Positions 44,137 through 52,757 of a stretch of 64,000 bases of DNA are shown here, in pieces. Position numbers and translations under genes: made by a program. The notes below the pieces were generated by a model. It was not told where the DNA came from. It searched no databases and was given only the letters and a program-made list of their open reading frames with translations. This stretch comes from an uncultured Roseburia sp. Its GTDB lineage: Bacteria; Bacillota; Clostridia; Lachnospirales; Lachnospiraceae. Position 1 is the stretch's first letter. Each line of letters begins with the position of its first letter. The stretch covers positions 27,578 through 91,577 of the forward strand of contig CAMFYL010000006.1 in the NCBI GenBank assembly GCA_946002055.1, read 5' to 3'.

Positions 44137-45798
44137 TTATTTATGCAAAAGTCCAAATTTTTTGGCGAATCGTACCACCAGATAACCTTTTGGTATTCGA
44201 TTCAGTTCCTCTTCCGTCAATCCCTTCATCATAAGAAGCACAATGAAATATATGGCAATACCAACACATATGCTAACAAGAGATGCCAGCGCATTAGAAT
44301 CGATTGCCACCATTAGTATTTTATAAACAACATATACAGCCACACCCATAATAAGGGATGCCAAAGTAGGAATTACATAGGTCTTTCCCAAATCCACATA
44401 GGCTCCGCTATATCGTCGAAGTGCCAAGTCATTTAAGATACAAACACAGAGCCCGTATACATTGTTCGCAATAACAACAGCGTAAATATGCAGATGGAAC
44501 ACCTCCATTAATACATACAATACAACCAGATGAATGATAAGCGAAATCACCGCATTGATGACAGGTGTCTTCATGCGATCAATTCCCTGTAACAGGCCAT
44601 TTGTCAATGTGGAGAGTCCAAACAACACAATAGATAGCGCTCCCAGAAGCATAATCATCATAGTTGTTTGATCCGGATCCTGAAACAACAGCATATTCAG
44701 TGGCTTTCCTAAGATAGCCATACCAACTGCCGACGGTATGGATACCACCATAATAAATCTCGTTGCCAGAGATATCTGATAGTTTACCCCATCATAATCC
44801 CTTGCATGAAATGCCTTTGACAAACTGGGAACGCTGGATGCCGCTAAGGAGGATGCAATGGAAATAGGCACATTTGTCAGAACAATAAATTGTCCGGAAT
44901 ACACGCCCCACCACTCACTAATCTGCTTCGCCGAATACCCCTGCATAAAAGCAATATTCTTAAACACACCCTGATCAACAATGGTACTGATGCTATAAAC
45001 TGTGGTACTAAGTAAAATTGGTAAAATAGTGAGAAGCAATGCACTCATGATTTCGCCATAGCTTTCCACGCCTCTGTGACGATCGCGCTTTATCCGCCGT
45101 TTCAAACGCTTGCGATAAGCGAAGTAGATAAAGAGCATAAAAACAAGAGCCAGCAGTGCACCGGATGCGGTACCAATGGTTCCACCGGCAGCGCCATAGG
45201 CCGCTGCGTAGTTATCGGGATCACCAATCATCTCTCCAACATTTTTGCCATAGGAAAACAGCATATAGGCTGCCACAATACTGACAATGGCATTTAATAT
45301 CTGCTCAGCCACCTGGGAAAAGGCACTGGGAATCATGGTATTCAGCCCCTGGAAGAATCCGCGAAACACCCCTAAAATAGCAACAACAAACAGTGTTGGT
45401 GCTAAAATCTTTAAGGCAATCGCACTCAAAGGGGTTTTCAGCAGGGTTCCCGTAAAGAAATCTGCGCCAAAGTACAAAAGCAATCCGCCGGTACCTCCGC
45501 TAATAATAGCGAAAAACAGCGCCCCTTTAAATACCCGATAGGCATCCTTCACATGACCATTGCCCATTCTTGAAGCAACAAGCTTCGATACCGCTAAGGG
45601 AATGCTATAGGATGATATAATCAATATAATGTTGTAGATGCTAAAGGCTGTTCCATAATAATCATTGCCAACTTTACCGATAATCGCCTTTAATGGCATA
45701 CGGTAAAGCAATCCCACAATTCGGCTTATAAAAGAGGCAATGGCAAGTATTGAGCCTTGTAGCAGAAAACTTGCGTCACTGTTTTTTGATTTGCCCAA
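44137..45798 (-). CDS. SpoVB/MurJ-like polysaccharide flippase (MOP superfamily)
   Basis: A 553-residue membrane protein with about 14 helices. The N-terminal ILAIASFISRIVGLLYRMPL and later KAFHARDYDGVNYQ and GLSTLTNGLLQGIDRMKTPV are typical of SpoVB-like members of the MOP exporter superfamily, which flip lipid-linked cell-wall precursors. Whether it serves vegetative wall synthesis (MurJ-like) or spore cortex cannot be told. The start is TTG 45798 with AGGGG upstream. Confidence 0.9.
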   Translation of the reverse strand: MGKSKNSDASFLLQGSILAIASFISRIVGLLYRMPLKAIIGKVGNDYYGTAFSIYNIILIISSYSIPLAVSKLVASRMGNGHVKDAYRVFKGALFFAIISGGTGGLLLYFGADFFTGTLLKTPLSAIALKILAPTLFVVAILGVFRGFFQGLNTMIPSAFSQVAEQILNAIVSIVAAYMLFSYGKNVGEMIGDPDNYAAAYGAAGGTIGTASGALLALVFMLFIYFAYRKRLKRRIKRDRHRGVESYGEIMSALLLTILPILLSTTVYSISTIVDQGVFKNIAFMQGYSAKQISEWWGVYSGQFIVLTNVPISIASSLAASSVPSLSKAFHARDYDGVNYQISLATRFIMVVSIPSAVGMAILGKPLNMLLFQDPDQTTMMIMLLGALSIVLFGLSTLTNGLLQGIDRMKTPVINAVISLIIHLVVLYVLMEVFHLHIYAVVIANNVYGLCVCILNDLALRRYSGAYVDLGKTYVIPTLASLIMGVAVYVVYKILMVAIDSNALASLVSICVGIAIYFIVLLMMKGLTEEELNRIPKGYLVVRFAKKFGLLHK

Positions 45799-45818
45799 AC
45801 GATTTCCCCTAAATAATA

Positions 45819-46886
45819 TTACTCTGCCTTAGCCTTAAACTCACTCTTCTTTGCGTGCTGTTCCTCAATAATGCAAACCCAAGTTTTACCCGGATTTAAG
45901 CGTATCTCTTCACCATCTTTGTCATAATAACGCGTGATATCACCATCTTTTTTCCATGAAATATCAATCATTTTACCATTGGTAAAGAATTTACCTTCTC
46001 CGGATCCTTCGATGCCAAGATTCAAGTACTGTGTACCCTCGTACTCTGCACTGGATACATTCTGGAAAATGATATTTGTAACGGCAACCTGCTTGCCATC
46101 AACCACATCAATATGCTCATCGCCAAACTGATATCTCTTATATGTCTTTGTCTTTTTGTCATATACAAAAGAAGGTTTGTTGTAGAAATAGTATGGCTTA
46201 ATATAAGCACAGTCTTCTCCATCCTTTAAGGTGTTGCGATTATCTTCATCTGCAAACTTATAGTGTCCTTCATATGATTCAGGATAAGTAGTTGCATATC
46301 CTTTTGTTGCAATACCTGAAGCAATACCCTCAGCACTGGTATAACAGTTGTGAGGAGCCGGATGCTCATCGGTACGATAGAAGGTACTGTTTATCGATCC
46401 GTCAAGACCACTCAAATGATCAACAAGGCCTGAGTCAAGAAGAGGCTCTGCATGAAAGCTCTGTCCCACGTGAACATACACAGCATCAAATTCCTTTGCG
46501 AAATATGCATAGTAAGGACGGCAGCTTCTAACCGTACCAATCTGTGTCAAGTCTTTGTAATCCTCATAAATTGCCATCAAACGAGTAATGCCACCTTCTA
46601 CAGGTGCTTCATAAATCACACCGGCAGAATTAATGCCGTATTGTGGCAATGCCTCTTTGGTATTACCATTCATGACAGCAATGGGTCTTTGTGTACCAAT
46701 CTTTTTGTCTACCCATTCTCCTGTCAAAAAGCTCTTCATGTCATTCTCATGACCCGGCACCACTTCTTCTTTGCTTTCACCGGTTTTTTCATCCTTCTTG
46801 CTGCTATTTACAGCCACAACTACGCCAACCAATGCAAGTACAGCAACAATGGCACATACAATTACCACAATTTTTTTCTTAGACAT
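45819..46886 (-). CDS. DUF3048 domain-containing protein (YerB-like), membrane anchored
   Basis: A 355-residue exported protein with an N-terminal membrane segment (IVVIVCAIVAVLALVGVVVAV, no lipobox Cys), then a DUF3048 domain: RPIAVMNGNTKEALPQYGIN, GVIYEAPVEGGITRLMAIYE, IGTVRSCRPYYAYFAKEFDA and a C-terminal part ending in LNPGKTWVCIIEE. Function unknown. Its start overlaps the ybeY stop by 8 bases, and GGGAGGAG precedes the ATG. Confidence 0.92.
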   Translation of the reverse strand: MSKKKIVVIVCAIVAVLALVGVVVAVNSSKKDEKTGESKEEVVPGHENDMKSFLTGEWVDKKIGTQRPIAVMNGNTKEALPQYGINSAGVIYEAPVEGGITRLMAIYEDYKDLTQIGTVRSCRPYYAYFAKEFDAVYVHVGQSFHAEPLLDSGLVDHLSGLDGSINSTFYRTDEHPAPHNCYTSAEGIASGIATKGYATTYPESYEGHYKFADEDNRNTLKDGEDCAYIKPYYFYNKPSFVYDKKTKTYKRYQFGDEHIDVVDGKQVAVTNIIFQNVSSAEYEGTQYLNLGIEGSGEGKFFTNGKMIDISWKKDGDITRYYDKDGEEIRLNPGKTWVCIIEEQHAKKSEFKAKAE

Positions 46887-47391
46887 TATCTTTCTCCTCC
46901 CGTGTTATATTTAGTAAATCTAAGATCGTCTTTTGTTTCTCTTCCATAATCTTTGCCTCATCCGGCACCATATGATCGTATCCCATCAAATGTAACATAC
47001 TGTGAGCAACAAGAAAAGCGAATTCTCTTCTCATAGAATGCCCATACTCTTTCGCCTGACTTGCCACATGATCCACAGAGACAACAATATCCCCCAGCAT
47101 AGCCTCTCCCGTCTCCGGATGAAAAACATCATCCATCTCTTCCAAACCAGAAAAATCTCCCGGAGTCTCATATGATATCAGCGGAAAAGAAAGAACATCC
47201 GTAGCACTATCCTTCCCTCGGAATTTCCTGTTGATTTCACATATGGATACGTCATCTGTCATTGTTAACCCCACCTCTACTTCATAAGGAAAACCCTCCG
47301 TATCAAGAGCCTTTGTAATAACAGCTGTCGCCACTTCTTTATAGTCAAATGGAAACAAAAATTCTACTTCCTCTTCAAATAGTATGGTCAT
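46879..47391 (-). CDS. ybeY: Endoribonuclease YbeY (rRNA maturation factor)
   Basis: YbeY (170 residues) is a zinc endoribonuclease for 16S rRNA 3'-end maturation and ribosome quality control. The metal motif HSMLHLMGYDH near residue 120 and the preceding LGDIVVSVDHVASQAKEYGH are diagnostic, and FRGKDSATDVLSFPL is conserved. Its ATG overlaps the stop of the HD-like gene (ATGA). Confidence 0.97.
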   Translation of the reverse strand: MTILFEEEVEFLFPFDYKEVATAVITKALDTEGFPYEVEVGLTMTDDVSICEINRKFRGKDSATDVLSFPLISYETPGDFSGLEEMDDVFHPETGEAMLGDIVVSVDHVASQAKEYGHSMRREFAFLVAHSMLHLMGYDHMVPDEAKIMEEKQKTILDLLNITREEKDNV

Positions 47392-48587
47392 AGCAAAGAT
47401 TCCTCCTGTACCAGTTTCTCACGGATGGTCAAAAACTGGTTGATACTCATTTTGGATTCATCATAAAAGCCCTTCTGTGAAAGTTCATTTAAGGTCTGAT
47501 AAATCACCATATCCTGATTCCACGTACTTGACATGGTATCGCAATCTAAAAGTTCTATTTTTGTCACTAAAGTGTCAACCATATGTACAATAGCAGATTC
47601 CGGCGATTGTGGCAAACGAATCACACCGCCATACTCTTCCATAATCTCCATCACATCTGTGGGAAAGCAATGATTGTTGGCAAGCTTTAGCGCATTGTCA
47701 ATCTCCGGTTCCCCCTCCATCTTCCCAAGTCGGTAATAAAATCCGGCACAAGCCGCACAATCTGCATTGGCACCTATCTCAGCTGCACAGAAAGCGGCCA
47801 ACTTAGACACCCTTTTTGCGTGGCGATATTCTGCTGTAGAGAATCGTTTGATATCTCCCACCAAAGGATAGGAATCGTCAATAAAGCGCAAATAATCTGC
47901 CACAACACCCTCTTTGACTTTGTTGCGAATTCTGTTGTAGAAAACAATAATGACTGCACAGTTTATAAGGCCATTGGCAATCGCATAGAAAAAGACTTTT
48001 TTGTCAATCTCCAGGTAGGCAATGTAGTAAAACACAATAGGTATCATCAAATTGATAAAAAAATACAGAATGTATATACAAAACGACTCTGTTCTATCTC
48101 TATTCCCAAGAAAAACTGCAAGAAGAATGCCAAGAACAGAAAGCATACAATAGCAATAGAACACATTCACGCTTAAGCCACAGGTCACGCACTGGATGAT
48201 AATGAAATAAATGCTAAGGGACAATGCCAACATGTCATCCAGCACCGTGGTAAGCATCACGCCAATTAACATAACCGGAGCAAAGTAATCCGGTAAAAAG
48301 GAAAAGGAAATGGTTAACACCCATGTCAATAACAGCACAAGAAAAACAGATCCATAGCTGGTGGAATCTCCCACCGGAAGCTCCTCCAAAAATCTTCTCT
48401 TCATTAAAGCAATCAAAAACACCAGTAAAAATACAATGTTTACCGTCACCAAACATAAAAGCTCATCCAAAAGAAGTTCCGACTGATATGCCATAATACC
48501 CAAACCCAGGAGAAACACAAAAATAGTGGCTATTACATATCCCAGCCTTTTTTTTGATATGTTATTTTCTATTTGTTCCCTTTTCAT
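47388..48587 (-). CDS. PgpH-like membrane protein with a degenerate HD domain
   Basis: A protein of about 399 residues with roughly seven transmembrane helices (residues about 15-220) and a cytoplasmic domain aligned to the HD domain of PgpH/YqfF c-di-AMP phosphodiesterases. In PgpH the key segment reads YYHDIGKM; here it is FYYRLGKM, so the metal-binding His-Asp pair is replaced by Arg286-Leu287. The first His (YRHAKRV, His256) and the late Asp (HMVDTLV, Asp338) remain. The large N-terminal extracellular domain of PgpH is also missing. It sits between phoH and ybeY, where PgpH normally lies. ATG 48587 has AGGA upstream; ATG 48611 is an alternative. Confidence 0.8.
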   Translation of the reverse strand: MKREQIENNISKKRLGYVIATIFVFLLGLGIMAYQSELLLDELLCLVTVNIVFLLVFLIALMKRRFLEELPVGDSTSYGSVFLVLLLTWVLTISFSFLPDYFAPVMLIGVMLTTVLDDMLALSLSIYFIIIQCVTCGLSVNVFYCYCMLSVLGILLAVFLGNRDRTESFCIYILYFFINLMIPIVFYYIAYLEIDKKVFFYAIANGLINCAVIIVFYNRIRNKVKEGVVADYLRFIDDSYPLVGDIKRFSTAEYRHAKRVSKLAAFCAAEIGANADCAACAGFYYRLGKMEGEPEIDNALKLANNHCFPTDVMEIMEEYGGVIRLPQSPESAIVHMVDTLVTKIELLDCDTMSSTWNQDMVIYQTLNELSQKGFYDESKMSINQFLTIREKLVQEESLL

Positions 48588-49578
48588 TTCGTTTTCCTGA
48601 TTTTTTTCCATTCTTTTGTTGTTCCTTCTTCTCGTATACTTCGTATGCATGAACAATCTTTTGTACAAGAGGATGACGCACTACGTCTTGTCCGGTAAGC
48701 TCCATGATTGCAATCTCCGGTACATTTTTAAGTACATCCATAGCAACATCAAGACCGGATTTAACATCAGCCGGCAAATCCTTCTGAGTTGCATCCCCTG
48801 TAATAACCGCCTTTGAGCCAAAACCTATACGTGTCAAAAACATTTTCATCTGAGCCGGCGTGGTATTCTGCGCTTCATCCAGGATAATAAAGGCATTGTC
48901 AAGAGTGCGACCTCTCATATAGGCAAGGGGTGCAACCTCAATCAGACCCTTTTCCATATTTCTCGTAAAGCTCTCGCTGCCCATAATCTGATACAAAGCA
49001 TCATATAAAGGTCTAAGATAAGGATCCACCTTGCTCTGTAAATCGCCCGGTAAAAACCCCAACTTCTCTCCTGCTTCAATTGCCGGACGGGTCAGGATAA
49101 TGCGACCTACTTCTTCTCTCTGAAACGCTGTAATCGCCATTGCCATGGCAAGATACGTTTTTCCGGTACCGGCAGGTCCTATACCAAAGGTAATCATCTG
49201 TGAACGAATGGCATCCACATATTTCTTCTGGCCTATGGTCTTAGGCTTAATGGGCTTTCCCATGGTGGTGTGGGCAATACAATCATCCTGTAGCTCGGCA
49301 ACGGATGTGGTTTCAAGTTCCTTCTCTTCCATGCCAAGTAAATAGGTGACTTCCTGTGTTGTAATATTCGCCCCCTTTTCTGACATCTTGAAAAGCTCCT
49401 TTACAACAGCAGAAGCACTCTTAATTCTTTGTGGTTCTCCCATGATCTTTACAACATCATCACGAACTACAAACGTAACATTAAGAGTGCGTTCAATAAG
49501 TTGCACGTTGGCATCAAATTGTCCAAAGATATTCTCCAGATGTTCCACTGGAATACTAAGCACTAATTCTTCATTCAT
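48562..49578 (-). CDS. phoH: PhoH family ATPase (PhoH/YbeZ-like)
   Basis: A 338-residue PhoH-like protein with an N-terminal RNA-binding-like region and a P-loop ATPase domain: GIGPAGTGKTYLAMAMAI, IILTRPAIEAGEKLGFLPGD and FIILDEAQNTT. The family is linked to RNA metabolism with YbeY. The start overlaps the yqfD stop (ATGA) and the 3' end overlaps the next gene by 26 bases. Confidence 0.95.
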   Translation of the reverse strand: MNEELVLSIPVEHLENIFGQFDANVQLIERTLNVTFVVRDDVVKIMGEPQRIKSASAVVKELFKMSEKGANITTQEVTYLLGMEEKELETTSVAELQDDCIAHTTMGKPIKPKTIGQKKYVDAIRSQMITFGIGPAGTGKTYLAMAMAITAFQREEVGRIILTRPAIEAGEKLGFLPGDLQSKVDPYLRPLYDALYQIMGSESFTRNMEKGLIEVAPLAYMRGRTLDNAFIILDEAQNTTPAQMKMFLTRIGFGSKAVITGDATQKDLPADVKSGLDVAMDVLKNVPEIAIMELTGQDVVRHPLVQKIVHAYEVYEKKEQQKNGKKSGKRNEKGTNRK

Positions 49579-50804
49579 ACATCATCGTTCCTTGTTTTTA
49601 TAACCTGGGGAATTTGGGAAGGACCGTAGGAATTTGCCGGGTATAAGCACTCCAATTCTCCCTCCATTTTGCTTCCATCTGCCCCATAGGTTATCATAAC
49701 ATTTTTATCTATTATTTGAACACCTTTTTGTTCCAATTTTTCAATGAAATCCTGACAATATTTCTCCTGCAGTTCTTTCAATTCTCCGTTGGAATAGTTC
49801 TCATGATAAAAGGTAAATCTTTTCTCTCTCACACTGTTGAAGAATACAGGAAGGGGTATGGTTTTCATTAAGTACAACTGATGGGTCGATACCAAAGCAG
49901 TTGCATTTTGCTTCCCGTAAATCATAGGAATCAAATTCGTGTTTGCCCCCAAACTGCCAAAATAAAAATAACATCTCTCATCTTTCGAATATAAACGGCT
50001 TAAATGCTTGCGCTTGATATCATGCTTCAATGAAACGTTCCCCTTCACGAACACGTCCGCATCGGACTCTGCAACTTGATAGGCTTGTATTTCTGTTCCG
50101 CTATCGTTATAGATAGGAATCCATCCATACACAAGACGTTGTCCCTTCTTTACTTCGTCACCTTTTGACACAGCAGCAGTTCCATTGCGCACATAGATGG
50201 AATGTATCGTTCCTGAAATGGGAGAAATCAAATCCTGTTTCTCTTTCGTTTTGCCCTTGATTTCATCATTTAAAATTTGCTCTTTTATGGAAATATGCAT
50301 TGTAGTTCCGCGGATGGATACAGAATTCCAAATAATTTCCGGGAAATCCTTTAACATCATTTTTTCCACTTCTGTTGGTTTTATACTTTTTTTACTTGCA
50401 CCAATCCCACATGAGTGTTCCTCCAAATATGAATGTAACCTCTCTTCGCTGAGATAGGAATTTCCCACAATGTCAATGCTCCAAATATAGCCGGACAAAA
50501 ACAATAGTGCCAGCACGGCAGCACTGATACATACAAAATAAACAGCTTTTTTTCGATATCGAAAAAAATAAAAAGGAAAACCATATCGCTTTAAAACGCG
50601 TATATGTGTTCTTGTCTTTCTCAGGGCATCTCTGGCTAAAAAAACATCCCTCTTTCCCATGCAGAGAACCATTTCATCATATTCCTTGTAGCAGACATCC
50701 CATACGAGGAGCCCTTTATTGCTACAAAGACGCAGAAAGCGTGGAAGCTCATTTCCTGTTAACAGCAATTCCACATACCCAAACAGCCAATTCCAAAACC
50801 TCAT
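49575..50804 (-). CDS. yqfD: Sporulation protein YqfD
   Basis: A 409-residue YqfD-family protein. A soluble N-terminal part is followed by one transmembrane helix (VYFVCISAAVLALLFLSGYIW, about residues 89-109), then an extracellular FtsQ/POTRA-like part (IVGNSYLSEERLHSYLEEHS) and SIRGTTMHISIKEQ. It is expressed in the mother cell during sporulation in Bacillus. It follows yqfC with an ATGA overlap. Presence in a genome does not prove sporulation. Confidence 0.93.
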   Translation of the reverse strand: MRFWNWLFGYVELLLTGNELPRFLRLCSNKGLLVWDVCYKEYDEMVLCMGKRDVFLARDALRKTRTHIRVLKRYGFPFYFFRYRKKAVYFVCISAAVLALLFLSGYIWSIDIVGNSYLSEERLHSYLEEHSCGIGASKKSIKPTEVEKMMLKDFPEIIWNSVSIRGTTMHISIKEQILNDEIKGKTKEKQDLISPISGTIHSIYVRNGTAAVSKGDEVKKGQRLVYGWIPIYNDSGTEIQAYQVAESDADVFVKGNVSLKHDIKRKHLSRLYSKDERCYFYFGSLGANTNLIPMIYGKQNATALVSTHQLYLMKTIPLPVFFNSVREKRFTFYHENYSNGELKELQEKYCQDFIEKLEQKGVQIIDKNVMITYGADGSKMEGELECLYPANSYGPSQIPQVIKTRNDDV

Positions 50805-51046
50805 AACAAAAGATCCTTTATTTCGATGGTTTCAATATCTCCCAAAATCTTCATTTCATCTTTTGTATAATATGGAATTTGCAAACATTTACCGCGGAGG
50901 ATGGCACATTCTTTCTTTGACTGGACAATCACAATTTCATCATTATATTCCATAATACCTTTGAAATTTTCCACCAGACAAGCATGCCTTCCCATAATGG
51001 TCAATCGCATTGTACCCAGCAACAAAGGATTTTCATTTTCTTTCAT
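50801..51046 (-). CDS. yqfC: YabP/YqfC family sporulation protein
   Basis: An 81-residue YabP/YqfC protein: PLLLGTMRLTIMGRHACLVE, IMEYNDEIVI and LQIPYYTKDEMKILGDIETI. Role in the spore programme is unknown. No strong Shine-Dalgarno is visible before the ATG. Upstream CATATAGT resembles a sigma-E -10, but I see no convincing -35. Confidence 0.9.
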   Translation of the reverse strand: MKENENPLLLGTMRLTIMGRHACLVENFKGIMEYNDEIVIVQSKKECAILRGKCLQIPYYTKDEMKILGDIETIEIKDLLL

Positions 51047-51090
51047 ACTATCACTATATGAAATTTAAAAATCACTAGACCACAATTACA

Positions 51091-51570
51091 CTATTTATGA
51101 TAAGGTTCGTTGTGAATAATGCGAAAGCTCCGATAGATTTGTTCCAGTAAAATCACTCGCATCAATTGATGGGGAAAGGTCATTGGCGAAAAACTTAGCG
51201 CAAAATCACTTCGCCTTTTTACATCATCAGATAGTCCCAAAGACCCTCCAATAATAAATACAAGTGAACTATGTCCACGAACACCTAATCTTTGTATCTT
51301 CTCAGCAAGTGCTACAGAATCCAAAGACTTCCCCTGAATTTCTAAGGTGATGCAAAAATCTCCATCCTTTACATGTTTCAGGATTCGCTCACCCTCTTTT
51401 TGCAAAATGGCTTCTATTTCAACCTCTGATGCATTTTCCTTTGTCTTTTCATCTGCAACTTCTATTATGTGAAGTTTTCCATAGCGAGACAATCGTTTAC
51501 TGTATTCTGCAATGGCATCACGATAAAACTTTTCTTTTACTTGTCCTACACATAAAACTGTAATATTCAT
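51091..51570 (-). CDS. rlmH: 23S rRNA (pseudouridine-1915 N3)-methyltransferase RlmH
   Basis: RlmH (159 residues, exactly the family length) methylates pseudouridine 1915 in helix 69 on 70S ribosomes. It has MNITVLCVGQVKEKFYRDAI, LVFIIGGSLGLSDDV (SAM site in the knot) and LSFSPMTFPHQLMRVILLEQ with the C-terminal YHK. ATG 51570 gives the canonical N-terminus. Confidence 0.97.
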   Translation of the reverse strand: MNITVLCVGQVKEKFYRDAIAEYSKRLSRYGKLHIIEVADEKTKENASEVEIEAILQKEGERILKHVKDGDFCITLEIQGKSLDSVALAEKIQRLGVRGHSSLVFIIGGSLGLSDDVKRRSDFALSFSPMTFPHQLMRVILLEQIYRSFRIIHNEPYHK

Positions 51571-51582
51571 ATGGTTCCCATC

Positions 51583-51619
51583 CAAAAACAAACAGGCACC
51601 ACAAACGCAATGCCTGTTT
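51583..51619 (-). terminator. Intrinsic terminator after the zinc-ribbon/TPR gene
   Basis: AAACAGGCA (51590-51598) pairs with TGCCTGTTT (51611-51619) around a 12-base loop. On the minus strand the stem is followed by GTTTTTGG, a modest T run. Confidence 0.65.
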
Positions 51620-51624
51620 ATCTA

Positions 51625-52746
51625 TTAATCTACATTATACTTATAATTAAACTGAGCCACATCACTTTTCTTTCCGTGCTTATCCACCAATATGAGAGAA
51701 AGGATGTTATTGCCTTCCATCATATCAATAGGTTCGGCATACTGTGGAGATGATTCGTTTGGAGTAGAACCATCCCAAGTATAGAAAACTTTTGCTCCCT
51801 CAGGTACATTGATTGTAATTTTCGTGGGCGAAGTAAAGCTTCCCCCTGCCGGGTCCACCTCCACCATTTCAGGAGTCTCGTAGGTAATTCGATACTTGTG
51901 TGTTATCACTTGACTAAACTTACCCTGATCTGACTTGCAAACCGCCTTAATGGTCGTTGTCCCTTCTTGTATGGAAATAGGCTGATCATATAGCATACCA
52001 TTGCCCTTTTTTGATGGGTCTGAACCGTCATCCGAGTAATAGATCTCAAAGCCATCATCCGATGTCAAAGTAAGCTCCACATCGTCTGTGAACTTACCAC
52101 CCTTTTCTGAGAACAGCGGCGCTGCAACAATGTTATCCTCAAATAGCTTCAACACCTTCCGGTTGGTTGTCCCATTCTGAAGTTCCATCAGGGAACTGTA
52201 GTCTCCCAAGGTGAGATACAATGTAATCAAGCCCTTATGAGCAGCAATATGATTCGGATCTGTTTCTATGACAGAAAGATACAATTCCTCCGCCTTATCA
52301 TACTCTTCTATACGCAGATAATCATCTGCCGCAAGTACTTTTGCTTTTGACTTCTCAGAATCCTTTTTTATTGCCTTTTCGTAATAAGAAATGGCTTTTT
52401 CGTATGCTTCCTTCTTATCGAGAGCTAATCCTTTATTCACATAGTGACCATAGGATGTCAAAAAAACAAGGGTACCGATGATTCCCACGGCAAGAGCAAT
52501 CACCGCTGCAATCATACCAATGCGAAATCTTTTATCATCCCAAATTTTCTTTGGCTTTTCAGGTTTTTCCTCCTGAACTTCAGCCTTTTTCTTGGCTTCC
52601 TCTTCTTTTTTCTTCTCATCAAGAATGGAAACCAGGAAATCATCCTCCAAAATATTATAATCGGGAACAATCTGTGCCGGTTCTCCACAGGCCTGACAAT
52701 ATACGCTGCCCACCCGAATCTCAGCACCACATTTACTACACTTCAT
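51625..52746 (-). CDS. Zinc-ribbon / TPR / chitobiase-like-domain membrane protein
   Basis: A 373-residue protein of unknown function with a clear modular layout: an N-terminal zinc ribbon (CSKC at 3-6, CQAC at 17-20), a charged Lys/Glu linker (40-70), one transmembrane helix (about 76-97), TPR-like helices (about 105-190), and two tandem beta-sandwich repeats resembling the chitobiase/beta-hexosaminidase C-terminal fold (208-285, YYSDDGSDPS; 293-370, FYTWDGSTPN). Topology would put the zinc ribbon in the cytoplasm and the repeats outside. ATG 52746 has AGAGGG upstream. It follows folD by 11 bases. Confidence 0.85.
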   Translation of the reverse strand: MKCSKCGAEIRVGSVYCQACGEPAQIVPDYNILEDDFLVSILDEKKKEEEAKKKAEVQEEKPEKPKKIWDDKRFRIGMIAAVIALAVGIIGTLVFLTSYGHYVNKGLALDKKEAYEKAISYYEKAIKKDSEKSKAKVLAADDYLRIEEYDKAEELYLSVIETDPNHIAAHKGLITLYLTLGDYSSLMELQNGTTNRKVLKLFEDNIVAAPLFSEKGGKFTDDVELTLTSDDGFEIYYSDDGSDPSKKGNGMLYDQPISIQEGTTTIKAVCKSDQGKFSQVITHKYRITYETPEMVEVDPAGGSFTSPTKITINVPEGAKVFYTWDGSTPNESSPQYAEPIDMMEGNNILSLILVDKHGKKSDVAQFNYKYNVD

Positions 52747-52757
52747 ACGATAACCCT

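Noticed and set aside
51046..51091. Sigma-E type promoter for yqfC
   Set aside because: CATATAGT fits a sigma-E -10, but I could not find a matching -35 at the correct distance.
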